A stretch of 64,000 nt of DNA from DATKPE01 sp035524335 (GTDB lineage Bacteria; Bacteroidota; Ignavibacteria; UBA10030; SZUA-254), in contig DATKPE010000001.1 in the NCBI GenBank assembly GCA_035524335.1, positions 90,647-154,646 of the forward strand. Direction: 5' to 3'. Positions 17,551 to 25,443 of this stretch are shown piece by piece. The stretch's first letter is position 1; each line of letters opens with the position of its first letter. A program made the position numbers and the translations under genes. The notes beneath the pieces are model-generated. The model was not told where the DNA came from. It saw only the letters and a list, made by a program, of their open reading frames with translations, and did no database searches.

Positions 17551-18459
17551 TTGTCGAACATCACTGAAATTGGACGCATCATATCACAGGTTCTGAAACG
17601 GATCCTGATGATCGGATCCCTCATTGTCAGCCCTTCTCTGCCGCTGTCGGCGGGTCAGCCCGATACCCCGGCGCAGTTCGGGGAGTTCAACGATGCCGTC
17701 TCCATCGGGGCAGATCCGGGCGGGATCATCTTCATACTCGACCGGGGAACCGATCAGCTGATGAAATATTCGCCGGAGGGAATGCTCCTGCTGACGTCGG
17801 GCGGATACGGCTGGCAGGGAGCGTCCTTCGACCGGCCGTCGGATTTTTCCCTTACCGAAGGTCTCGATATTTATATTGCGGATTACGGCAATCACCGGAT
17901 CGTCAGACTCGACCGGCAGGGGACATTCGTCGAATCATTCGATCTCCGTCCCCCAGGGACGGCGGCGGCGTACGGTTATCCGACCGGCATTGCGCAATCC
18001 CGGTTCGGCGACATCTTCGTCATCGACGGCGACAACCGTCAGCTCATCAGCATCGGCAGTACCCGCACCGTCCAGAACGCCTTCGGCGGGCTGGGAAGCG
18101 GGAGGGGCACCCTTCAGAAACCGCGTCGCGTGCGGATCGGCATGTCCGACCGCGTCTTCGTGCTGGACGATTCCGCCATCGTCATGTTCGACCTTTTTGG
18201 AAATTTCCTCGGGCATGCGCCCGGTCCATCCGGATCCCCGGTGACCACATTCGCTGTCGACGATCATGCGCTGTACGTCCTGAGCGGCACTGCTGTCACC
18301 GCGTACGATGAGGGGGGAAGTTCCCGCCCGGTCGCAGATCTGTCGACCGGTCAGCCGGAAATCGCCTCCGGGGATGTCGTCGATTTTATCGTGCGCGGCG
18401 AAAAGATTTATTTTCTCCTGAAACGATCGGTCGTCATCCGCAGTGTTGCCGATCATTAA
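17551..18459 (+). CDS. Exported NHL-repeat beta-propeller protein
   Basis: About 302 residues. A hydrophobic signal/anchor (residues ~18-35, RILMIGSLIVSPSLPLSAG) is followed by NHL/SMP-type propeller repeats: GGIIFILDRGTDQLMKYSPEGM, LDIYIADYGNHRIVRLDRQGTFV, GDIFVIDGDNRQLISI and DRVFVLDDSAIVMFDLFGNFL. Such propellers usually mediate protein or carbohydrate binding; no catalytic residues were identified. It starts at TTG with GAAGG about six bases upstream and is the only gene behind the structured leader. Function is unknown. Confidence 0.75.
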   Translation: MSNITEIGRIISQVLKRILMIGSLIVSPSLPLSAGQPDTPAQFGEFNDAVSIGADPGGIIFILDRGTDQLMKYSPEGMLLLTSGGYGWQGASFDRPSDFSLTEGLDIYIADYGNHRIVRLDRQGTFVESFDLRPPGTAAAYGYPTGIAQSRFGDIFVIDGDNRQLISIGSTRTVQNAFGGLGSGRGTLQKPRRVRIGMSDRVFVLDDSAIVMFDLFGNFLGHAPGPSGSPVTTFAVDDHALYVLSGTAVTAYDEGGSSRPVADLSTGQPEIASGDVVDFIVRGEKIYFLLKRSVVIRSVADH

Positions 18460-18494
18460 TCCACTATACCAGGGGAGGATCTCCTGCCGCGAGT

Positions 18495-18523
18495 TTGCGG
18501 ATCTCGCGGGAAAAAGGTATAAT
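18495..18523 (+). promoter_or_regulatory. Sigma-70-type promoter of ssb
   Basis: TTGCGG, 17 bases, TATAAT. The predicted transcription start is near 18530, giving a short leader with AAAGGAGA before the ATG at 18547. Confidence 0.8.
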
Positions 18524-18546
18524 CGAGCATTGAAAGGAGAGTTGAT

Positions 18547-18960
18547 ATGGCTGGAAAAAGTCTGAATAAGGTCATCCTGATCGGAAACCTGGGCAAGGAT
18601 CCCGAGGTAAGTTACACCGCCTCCGGCGTTGCCGTGGCCAAGTTTTCCGTCGCGACCAACGAGAGATGGAAGGATTCCGAGGGAAATTTCCAGGAACGCA
18701 CCGAGTGGCATAACATCATCGCCTGGCGGAAGCTGGCGGAAATCTGCGGTCAGTACCTCAAAAAGGGGAGCAAGGTGTACCTCGAGGGAAAACTGCAGAC
18801 CCGGTCGTGGGACGATAAGAACACCGGCGCCAAGCGCTATACCACCGAAATCATCGTCGATGACATGATCATGCTCGACGGGCGCGGGGGCGGATCCGAT
18901 ACGAGCGAAGCCGCACCGCAGGAAAACGTTCAGGCGGAAAAAGACGATCTGCCTTTCTGA
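18547..18960 (+). CDS. ssb: Single-stranded DNA-binding protein
   Basis: A 137-residue bacterial SSB. The OB-fold opens with LNKVILIGNLGKDPEVSYTASGVAVAKFSVATNERW and includes RTEWHNIIAWRKLAEICGQYLKKGSKVYLEGKLQTRSW. A short linker leads to the acidic tip ending DDLPF, which recruits replication and repair partners. It is a single gene with its own promoter. A GC hairpin lies directly downstream. Confidence 0.97.
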   Translation: MAGKSLNKVILIGNLGKDPEVSYTASGVAVAKFSVATNERWKDSEGNFQERTEWHNIIAWRKLAEICGQYLKKGSKVYLEGKLQTRSWDDKNTGAKRYTTEIIVDDMIMLDGRGGGSDTSEAAPQENVQAEKDDLPF

Positions 18961-18982
18961 CCGGCCATCAGGCCGGAGTTTG
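18961..18982 (+). terminator. Weak terminator-like hairpin after ssb
   Basis: CCGGCC-ATCA-GGCCGG forms a perfect 6-base-pair stem just after the stop, followed only by AGTTT. The tail is too short for a confident intrinsic terminator. Confidence 0.35.
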
Positions 18983-19029
18983 CCGGCGCGATCCTCCGTT
19001 GTCGTCGGATATTGTTCATTCACATACGC

Positions 19030-19205
19030 ATCACCGGGGAAGGAGTAATCCTTCAGGGAATTCCGTGCTCCGAATCTTCGGATAACCGGAAGCTGCCCCG
19101 CAACTGTGATCCCGTTCTGATGCCGCCGGCGCAGTATCACTGTGACCCGAGAGTCATGGGAAGATGCCGGCGGACAGGGAAAGCCAGGAGACCGACCGGT
19201 CGTGC
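19030..19205 (+). promoter_or_regulatory. Cobalamin (AdoCbl-type) riboswitch
   Basis: Contains the B12-element landmarks in the right order: AGGGAATTCCGTG (~19055), the near-invariant GGAAGCTGCCCCGCAACTGTGAT (~19088-19110), a GGGAAG segment (~19158) and GCCAGGAGACC (~19183-19193). These are the conserved core blocks of the cobalamin riboswitch family. It precedes a BtuB-like receptor gene and an intrinsic terminator, so ligand binding probably terminates transcription. Confidence 0.93.
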
Positions 19206-19265
19206 AGTACCCACCGCCTTCGCGGGAAGGACGGGAAGCGCAGTCTGTGCATCATTCTGCTGCCG

Positions 19266-19300
19266 CCCGGCCCCGCGTTTCAGAGGCCGGGTTTTCTTTT
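19266..19300 (+). terminator. Riboswitch expression-platform terminator
   Basis: CCCGGCC (19266-19272) pairs with GGCCGGG (19285-19291), followed by TTTTCTTTT. It lies between the riboswitch core and the receptor ATG, where it can switch off readthrough when cobalamin is bound. Confidence 0.8.
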
Positions 19301-19319
19301 GTCTGAAGGATGCCCACAT

Positions 19320-21245
19320 ATGAAATCGATCGTTCTTTCCGCCGCAGTTCTCCTGCTCTGTCTGCCCGCGCCGGCCCGGCAGGCCGATACCGCATCCGGG
19401 CGCGTCGTCCGCCTCGATGAGGTCCTTGTCACCGCGACACGCACACCTATCCCGCTGGAGGATTCTCCGGTTCGGGCCGAACTGCTCACCCCGGCGGATA
19501 TCGGTTCCGCCAACGGCAGTTCGGCCGCCGACCTCCTCTCGCTGGCCGGGGATTGTTTCATCAGGGATCAGGGCACAACGGGGGGGCTCCGCACGGTCTC
19601 CCTCCGGGGCGGAGCGCCTGAACAGACCCTCATTCTCATCGACGGAACCCGCATCAACAGCGCGGAGAACGGTCTGACGGACCTCAGCCTCATCTCCGCG
19701 GAGAATATCGACCGGATCGAGATCATTCACGGAGGGAACAGCGCTCTCTTCGGGGCCGATGCTCTTGCAGGCGTCATCAATATCCTGACCAGGCCCGCGC
19801 CGGAAGATCCGACAGCCAGCCTCCGGATTGGCGCGGGGTCTTTCGGAAGACAGGAATTTTCGCTGGACGGAGGGGGCAGGCTCGAAGGCATCGGAATGTC
19901 GGCCGGTTTCAGCCAGATCCGCGGCCGCGACGACTATCAGTTTGATGCGGGAATGTCCCAGAATCCCGCCGCCGCATTGCGCACCGACGCCGACTATCTT
20001 CTCCGGCATCTCTATTTCAGATCCTCCTGCAGTCCCGACCCCGGCACCGAAGTATTCTTCCGCAGTGAGCGCTATTTCGCAGACCGCGGGACGCCGGGGC
20101 CGGTGCTCGACCCTTCCGTTCCGCCGACGGCCCGGGAATCGGACGATAATATTGTCCTCAGTGCGGGCATCCGCTCAGCGACCTCCTCTGCGGGTCATCT
20201 TGCCGCGCAGGCCGATATGAATTACAGCCTCGAATACTGGACCCCCGATCCCGCACAGCCGCTGATCCTCTTCTACAATAACCGGTATTATGGCGTAAAC
20301 GTCCAGTACGATATCCTCCTTCCTGAACTTCAGCGGCTGACCATCGGTTCCGACGTCGGGGAAGCGATTCTCGAAAGCAGCGATTTTCCCTCCCGGATCG
20401 TGCGGGACAGCCGCGCCGTCTATCTTTCCCACGAAATGCACTGGGACGCGGCGCGGAATGTTGCCGACCGGATCTCCATCTTCGAATCGCTCCGGTACGA
20501 CGGCATCTCCGACGGGAACGACGCCCTGACGCCGAGATTCGGCACGAACATTCGCCTCCTCAGAGACGCCGATATCCGCTGTCACGCAACAATCGGATCG
20601 AGCTTCCGGTCGCCGACGCTCAACGACCTCTACTATCCGGGCGCCAGCAATCCCGCCCTCAAGGCGGAACGATCGACCTCTGTGGATGCCGGAGTGTCGG
20701 CCCGCATCGATGTTGCGGGAGAGGAATCCGGGGACGTCACCTGGTTTTCGATGAGAACCACCGACAGGATCCTGTTCGACCCGGTCCTCTTCATCCCGGT
20801 GAACCTCGGCGAGGTCGATTCACGTGGCGTGGAAGTGACCTGCAAAGGGGCATTCTGGAGCGATGCGCTCACCCTGTCGCTCGACTACTCCTACACAGCG
20901 GCGGAAAATACGGGAGCAGGCGATCCGTCGGCGGCGGGCCGCCAGATCATCTACCAGCCGAAGAATCTCTTCACCTCCCGGGCTGTCTGCAGGGCGGGAA
21001 TCGCTGAAATCGGCATGAGTTACCGGATCGTGGGAGAGCGCTATCTGGATGCCGCGAATACCTCCTCGCTCCCGGCGTATCATCTTGTGGATGCGCATCT
21101 GGCGATGCATGTCGCGGGCGCAGGCCCGCACGGGATTGTCGTCCGGGGGGAAGGGGATAACCTCTTCAATACCGGATATGAGGTGGTCAGATATTATCCG
21201 ATGCCGGGCAGGTCGTTCCGCGCATCGGTCGGTTACGAGTTTTGA
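19320..21245 (+). CDS. btuB: TonB-dependent outer-membrane receptor, BtuB-like (cobalamin uptake)
   Basis: A ~641-residue TonB-dependent receptor. After a signal peptide (MKSIVLSAAVLLLCLPAPARQ), a TonB-box-like DEVLVTATRTP begins the mature protein. The plug domain contains LRTVSLRGGAPEQTLILIDGTRINS and IEIIHGGNSALFGADALAGVINI. A 22-strand-type barrel follows and ends in an aromatic residue (ASVGYEF). The B12 riboswitch directly upstream makes cobalamin or cobinamide the likely substrate; the barrel itself does not prove it. GAAGGA lies nine bases before the ATG. TonB, ABC importer and B12 salvage genes are not in the window. Confidence 0.9.
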   Translation: MKSIVLSAAVLLLCLPAPARQADTASGRVVRLDEVLVTATRTPIPLEDSPVRAELLTPADIGSANGSSAADLLSLAGDCFIRDQGTTGGLRTVSLRGGAPEQTLILIDGTRINSAENGLTDLSLISAENIDRIEIIHGGNSALFGADALAGVINILTRPAPEDPTASLRIGAGSFGRQEFSLDGGGRLEGIGMSAGFSQIRGRDDYQFDAGMSQNPAAALRTDADYLLRHLYFRSSCSPDPGTEVFFRSERYFADRGTPGPVLDPSVPPTARESDDNIVLSAGIRSATSSAGHLAAQADMNYSLEYWTPDPAQPLILFYNNRYYGVNVQYDILLPELQRLTIGSDVGEAILESSDFPSRIVRDSRAVYLSHEMHWDAARNVADRISIFESLRYDGISDGNDALTPRFGTNIRLLRDADIRCHATIGSSFRSPTLNDLYYPGASNPALKAERSTSVDAGVSARIDVAGEESGDVTWFSMRTTDRILFDPVLFIPVNLGEVDSRGVEVTCKGAFWSDALTLSLDYSYTAAENTGAGDPSAAGRQIIYQPKNLFTSRAVCRAGIAEIGMSYRIVGERYLDAANTSSLPAYHLVDAHLAMHVAGAGPHGIVVRGEGDNLFNTGYEVVRYYPMPGRSFRASVGYEF

Positions 21246-21251
21246 CCATGT

Positions 21252-21280
21252 TTGCACTGCACCGAACTGTTTCGTATAAT
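21252..21280 (+). promoter_or_regulatory. Sigma-70-type promoter of the DUF6580/carA operon
   Basis: TTGCAC, 17 bases, TATAAT, just after the receptor stop. Its presence means the following genes can be transcribed independently of the riboswitch. Confidence 0.75.
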
Positions 21281-21354
21281 CCACCTGCACAAGAGCCGTC
21301 CGTCTTCTGCAGATTCGGACTGCAGAGTGTCATCAATCAGCACAAGGAGTTCCT

Positions 21355-21876
21355 ATGAGGCGATATGTCGTCATTTTCGCATTGATTCTGCTTGCCGCAT
21401 TTTCGAGGTTGATTCCCCATCCTGCCAACTTTACCCCCATTACGGCGATAGCACTTTTCAGTGCGGCGTATCTTGGCCGGCGTATTGCGCTGATCATACC
21501 GGTCGCGGCTCTTCTCCTGAGCGACTATGTGATCGGCTTCTATGGCGGCATGTTCTGGGTCTACGGCAGTTTCCTCGCGATTGCCGCGATCGGATTTCTG
21601 CTCCGGAACGGAAGAAGCGTGCCGAGAATCCTCGGTGCGACTCTGAGCGGTTCCGTGCTGTTCTTCGTGGTGACAAATTTCGGCGTCTGGTATTCTGACC
21701 GGCTCTATCCCCGGACCGGAGCGGGACTTGCCGCGTGTTATGCGGCCGGCATACCATTCTTCCGGAATACCCTCGCGGGGGACCTCTTCTTCGTGACCTC
21801 CATCTTCGGCCTGTACTACCTCGCGGAACGTTTTCTTCTGCGGCCGACCGTCGCACCCTCCCCGGTGAACGACTGA
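21355..21876 (+). CDS. DUF6580-type integral membrane protein, putative transport component
   Basis: A 173-residue, very hydrophobic protein with about five membrane segments. It has the family's opening pattern (RLIPHPANFTPITAIALFSAAYLGRR) and a SDYVIGFYGGMFWVYGSF segment. The shape resembles small-molecule transport components, but no transport activity is assigned. It is next to a riboswitch-controlled BtuB-like gene, suggesting a link to cobalamin, yet it has its own promoter and lies 26 bases before carA, so the link is weak. AAGGAG precedes the ATG. Confidence 0.65.
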   Translation: MRRYVVIFALILLAAFSRLIPHPANFTPITAIALFSAAYLGRRIALIIPVAALLLSDYVIGFYGGMFWVYGSFLAIAAIGFLLRNGRSVPRILGATLSGSVLFFVVTNFGVWYSDRLYPRTGAGLAACYAAGIPFFRNTLAGDLFFVTSIFGLYYLAERFLLRPTVAPSPVND

Positions 21877-21902
21877 TCGGACAGAGCGAACCCGCAGTGG
21901 AG

Positions 21903-23072
21903 ATGACGACCGCAAAGCTTGCCCTTGAAAACGGGACCGTCTTTACCGGACGATCGTTCGGCGCCGGACGGGAGTCGACCGGAGAAGTGGTCTTCAATAC
22001 CGGCATGTCCGGGTATCAGGAAATTCTCACCGATCCGTCGTACTGCGGACAGATCGTCACGATGACCTATCCTCTCATCGGCAATTACGGCGTCAATCCG
22101 GACGATATCGAAAGCAGTCAACCCCAGGTGAGCGGATTTATCGTCCGGGAGTACTGTGAATTCCCGAGCAATTTCCGGTCGACCGCTCCGCTCGCCGCCT
22201 GGCTTCGGGAACACGGGGTGACGGCCATTGACGGGATCGATACGCGCATGCTGACCCGGATCCTGCGCGAGGCGGGGGCGATGAGGGGAATCATTTCCAC
22301 GACCGATCTCGACGATGCGAGCCTTGTCGCAAAAGCCAAGGCTTCCCCTCAGATGGCCGGACTGGACCTCACCCGGCGGGTGACCTGCAGGGAAGTCTAT
22401 TCATGGAACAGCACCGACCGGAGTCCATTTGTTCCTGATCCGGGCGTTCGCCCCGGGGCAGGATCCTCCTTCCATGTTGTCGCCTACGATTACGGCATCA
22501 AACGGAATATCCTCCGCCGGCTGGCCGCCTACGGCGTGAGGCTGACGATCGTACCATCCGATTTTCCGGCCGGGGATGTCCTGGCAATGAACCCGGACGG
22601 GGTTTTTCTTTCAAACGGACCGGGCGATCCGGACGCCGTCAAGTATGCGATCGGCAATATCCGGCAGATCATCGGAAAGATTCCGGTGTTCGGAATCTGT
22701 CTCGGCCATCAGCTGATCGGACTGACCCTCGGCGGAAAGACATTCAAGCTCAAATTCGGGCACCGGGGCTGTAATCATCCGGTCAAAAATCTGTTGACCG
22801 GTGAAATCGAGATCACATCCCAGAACCACGGGTTTGCGCTCGATCCGTCGTCGATCCCGGCCGCCGACGCTGAGGTGACGCATGTTAATCTGAACGACGG
22901 CACGAACGAGGGGATCCGTCACCGGAGCCTGCCCCTCTTCTCCGTCCAGTACCATCCCGAATCGAGCCCCGGCCCTCACGACAGCGATTACCTCTTCGGG
23001 AATTTCGTCGGGATGATGTCGGAGCGTTCGTTATCGGCCGCGCCCGGGAACTCCGTCCGGATTTCGGCCTGA
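21903..23072 (+). CDS. carA: Carbamoyl-phosphate synthase small subunit
   Basis: The glutaminase subunit (389 residues) that supplies ammonia to CarB for carbamoyl phosphate, used in arginine and pyrimidine synthesis. The N-terminal domain has LALENGTVFTGRSFGA and GYQEILTDPSYCGQIV. The C-terminal class I glutamine amidotransferase has the catalytic triad: Cys266 in GICLGHQ, and His351 and Glu353 in QYHPES. ATG 21903 is used; GTG 21897 is an alternative with equal claim. carB is not adjacent; dut follows 21 bases downstream. Confidence 0.96.
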   Translation: MTTAKLALENGTVFTGRSFGAGRESTGEVVFNTGMSGYQEILTDPSYCGQIVTMTYPLIGNYGVNPDDIESSQPQVSGFIVREYCEFPSNFRSTAPLAAWLREHGVTAIDGIDTRMLTRILREAGAMRGIISTTDLDDASLVAKAKASPQMAGLDLTRRVTCREVYSWNSTDRSPFVPDPGVRPGAGSSFHVVAYDYGIKRNILRRLAAYGVRLTIVPSDFPAGDVLAMNPDGVFLSNGPGDPDAVKYAIGNIRQIIGKIPVFGICLGHQLIGLTLGGKTFKLKFGHRGCNHPVKNLLTGEIEITSQNHGFALDPSSIPAADAEVTHVNLNDGTNEGIRHRSLPLFSVQYHPESSPGPHDSDYLFGNFVGMMSERSLSAAPGNSVRISA

Positions 23073-23093
23073 TCCGCACTTGGAGTCAGACCC

Positions 23094-23549
23094 ATGAGCG
23101 ATACCATAGTCATACGGATCTCCCGCACCGGGAAAGATGATCCGTCCCGGAAGCTCCCTGGCTACGCAACGGAGGGCGCCTCCGGCATGGACGTCTGTGC
23201 GGCACTGGATGATGAGATCGTCGTCCGCCGGGGGGAGACCGTCCTTGTACCCACCGGTTTTCGGATCGCCGTACCACCCGGGTATGAAGCCCAGATCCGG
23301 CCGCGCAGCGGACTGGCCGCAAAACACGGGCTCGGGATCCTTAACACGCCCGGCACGATAGACTCCGACTACCGCGGAGAGGTGAAAATCCTCCTCACCA
23401 ATTTCGGATCCGCCGACGTGACGGTCAGACCCGGCGACCGCATTGCCCAGATGGTGATCTGTCCGGTTGTCCGCGCGGTGTGGGAGCCGGTGGAATCGCT
23501 CGACGATACCGCCCGCGGCGACGGCGGATTCGGACACACCGGCCGCTGA
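23094..23549 (+). CDS. dut: dUTP diphosphatase
   Basis: A homotrimeric dUTPase (151 residues) that hydrolyses dUTP to dUMP and pyrophosphate, keeping uracil out of DNA. The five family motifs are present: GASGMDVCAA, PRSGLAAKHGL, GTIDSDYRGEV, GDRIAQMVI and the C-terminal P-loop-like RGDGGFGHTGR that closes on the nucleotide. It sits between carA and rsmI with gaps of 21 and 12 bases, forming a pyrimidine/housekeeping operon. Confidence 0.96.
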   Translation: MSDTIVIRISRTGKDDPSRKLPGYATEGASGMDVCAALDDEIVVRRGETVLVPTGFRIAVPPGYEAQIRPRSGLAAKHGLGILNTPGTIDSDYRGEVKILLTNFGSADVTVRPGDRIAQMVICPVVRAVWEPVESLDDTARGDGGFGHTGR

Positions 23550-23561
23550 CGGGGAGGGATC

Positions 23562-24263
23562 ATGCAGGGAACACTCTACCTGGTCGCAACCCCGATCGGC
23601 AACTATGACGATATCACCCTCCGCGCACTCTCCATTCTCAAATCGGCCGACGTCATCGTCTATGAAGAGCGGCGGGAAGGTCATCGCCTTCTGTCCCGCT
23701 ACGGCATCGTGGAAAAAATTGTCGAGAGCCTGAACGAGCACAACGAAGCCGCGGCGGCGTTCCATATCCTGGAACACCTGAAGAACGGCAGGCAGGTGGC
23801 CCTGATCTCCGATGCGGGCACACCGGTCTTCTCCGATCCCGGCCGCGAGGTGGTCCGCCAGGCGATTGCCGCCGGCATCCCCATCGTCCCCGTTCCGGGG
23901 GCATCCTCGCTCCTTCCGGCGCTCATTGTGAGCGGATTTGCCATCGATACATTTCTGTTTTACGGATTCCTTTCCCCGAAAACCAGTCGACGCATCGCCG
24001 AACTGCGACAACTCCGCAATGAGAAACAGGCGCTGGTCTTCATGGATACGCCCTACCGTCTTGTTGCCCTGATGAAGGACCTCGCTGAAGTGTTCGGCGA
24101 GACCCGGCGCGTCTGCGTCGCCTTCAACCTTACCATGCCCGATGAACGCTTCTTCCGCGGGACGGCCCGAGAGCTGTACCGGATCTTTGAGAAAAAAAGC
24201 CTGAAGGGGGAATTTGTGGTTGTCGTCGAAGGCCTCCCGGGCGGGCGCGAAGCAGGCCGATAA
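23562..24263 (+). CDS. rsmI: 16S rRNA (cytidine1402-2'-O)-methyltransferase
   Basis: A tetrapyrrole-methylase-fold SAM enzyme that 2'-O-methylates C1402 in the decoding centre of 16S rRNA. Family signatures are the opening LYLVATPIGNYDDITLRALSIL, ALISDAGTPVFSDPG, VPVPGASSLLPALIVSG and FYGFLSPKTSRR. At 233 residues it is shorter than the ~280-residue E. coli enzyme and lacks the C-terminal helical extension, a form seen in several phyla. It ends the carA-dut-rsmI run. Confidence 0.93.
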   Translation: MQGTLYLVATPIGNYDDITLRALSILKSADVIVYEERREGHRLLSRYGIVEKIVESLNEHNEAAAAFHILEHLKNGRQVALISDAGTPVFSDPGREVVRQAIAAGIPIVPVPGASSLLPALIVSGFAIDTFLFYGFLSPKTSRRIAELRQLRNEKQALVFMDTPYRLVALMKDLAEVFGETRRVCVAFNLTMPDERFFRGTARELYRIFEKKSLKGEFVVVVEGLPGGREAGR

Positions 24264-24282
24264 CCGGACGTTCTCGGCGATC

Positions 24283-24311
24283 TTGCAGATCGGCTTCATT
24301 TTCTCTATATT
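24283..24311 (+). promoter_or_regulatory. Sigma-70-type promoter of the thioredoxin-like gene
   Basis: TTGCAG, 17 bases, TATATT, with a ~25-base leader to ATG 24345. It may also drive metH. Confidence 0.75.
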
Positions 24312-24344
24312 TTAGCTGACGTGAAGAATGCCATCTGAGGAAAT

Positions 24345-25364
24345 ATGGAGATTAATGCGCGGCAGTTCCGTGTGCCGCAGATATACGGGGATTACTGGTT
24401 TAACTCCGATCCGGTTCCGGTCGGAGCAATGGGCGGGTATGTCCTGCTGATCGATTTCTGGGATTATACCAACCTCCGCTGTCTGCAGTCGCTTCCATAT
24501 CTGCGTGAATGGGACCGCCGCTACCGGGAGTTCGGTCTGGTCACGATCGGCGTTCACACGCCGCAGTTCCCCTTTGCCGTAAATCCGATGAACGTGCGTG
24601 CGGCCGTGGAGGATCTTCTCATCCGCTACCCGGTCGTCATGGATAACAGCTATGCGGTCTGGAACGCCTTCCGGAACCAGTTCTGGCCGACGAGGTATCT
24701 TGTCGACAAGGCGGGATATCTCCGGTACATGAGCACGGGGGAGAGCGCGTACCAGAATTTCGAACATGCGATCCAGTCGCTTCTGCAGGATGCCGGCTAT
24801 CACGCCGAGTTTCCGTTTCTGATGGAGCCGGTCCGGGAGATCGACCGGCCGGGGGCCGTCTGTTTCCGTTCGACACCCGATATCCTTGCCGGCTGGCAGC
24901 GCGGCACCATCGGCAACATCGAGGGCTTCTCGCCGGAATCGACTGTGCATTACGAGGATCCCGGAGTCTATCTGCCCGGCCGGGTCTACCTCGATGGGAA
25001 CTGGCTGAACGACAGGAATTTTCTCCGCCTCAATGATCCGGCCGGCCGCGGTGGTCACTTCGTGATTTCGTACGAAGCGAAGGAAATGACGATGGTCATC
25101 AAGCCGGAGGGGGAGTCGAACTTTCAGGTCTTCGTTCAGCAGGATGATGCATATCTTCCCGCCGAGAACATGGGGGAGGACATGCGCCGGGATGAGGAGG
25201 GAAGAAGCTATTTTGTCGTCGAAAAGGCCCGGCTGTACCGGTTGATCAACAACCGCGAGTACGGGGAACATACCCTCCGGCTCTCGTGCAGATCGAACGG
25301 ATTCGCATTTTATTCGGTATCATTCGTCTCGGCGGTCATGCCGGAGACGATCGGCAAAACCTGA
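24345..25364 (+). CDS. DipZ/TlpA-like redoxin-domain protein with single active-site Cys
   Basis: A 339-residue cytoplasmic-looking protein (no signal peptide). Residues ~25-155 form a thioredoxin-like redoxin domain (GGYVLLIDFWDYTNLRCLQSLPYLREWDRRY, FGLVTIGVHTPQF, FWPTRYLVDKAGYLRY) like that of DipZ/cytochrome c biogenesis proteins. Residues ~200-335 resemble the beta-rich C-terminal domain of DipZ (VYLDGNWL, FVISYEAKEMTMVI). The family's usual CxxC active site is NLRC here: Asn43 replaces the first Cys and only Cys46 remains. Dithiol oxidoreductase activity is therefore unlikely; a peroxiredoxin-like or thiol-binding role is possible. metH begins 80 bases downstream. Confidence 0.78.
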   Translation: MEINARQFRVPQIYGDYWFNSDPVPVGAMGGYVLLIDFWDYTNLRCLQSLPYLREWDRRYREFGLVTIGVHTPQFPFAVNPMNVRAAVEDLLIRYPVVMDNSYAVWNAFRNQFWPTRYLVDKAGYLRYMSTGESAYQNFEHAIQSLLQDAGYHAEFPFLMEPVREIDRPGAVCFRSTPDILAGWQRGTIGNIEGFSPESTVHYEDPGVYLPGRVYLDGNWLNDRNFLRLNDPAGRGGHFVISYEAKEMTMVIKPEGESNFQVFVQQDDAYLPAENMGEDMRRDEEGRSYFVVEKARLYRLINNREYGEHTLRLSCRSNGFAFYSVSFVSAVMPETIGKT

Positions 25365-25443
25365 CCGGGCCAGACCGGTCGCTCTCAGTGCTCAGGCGGA
25401 CGCCCTGGAAACGGCGCCCGCTGTTTAGTATAAAGGGGATTCA

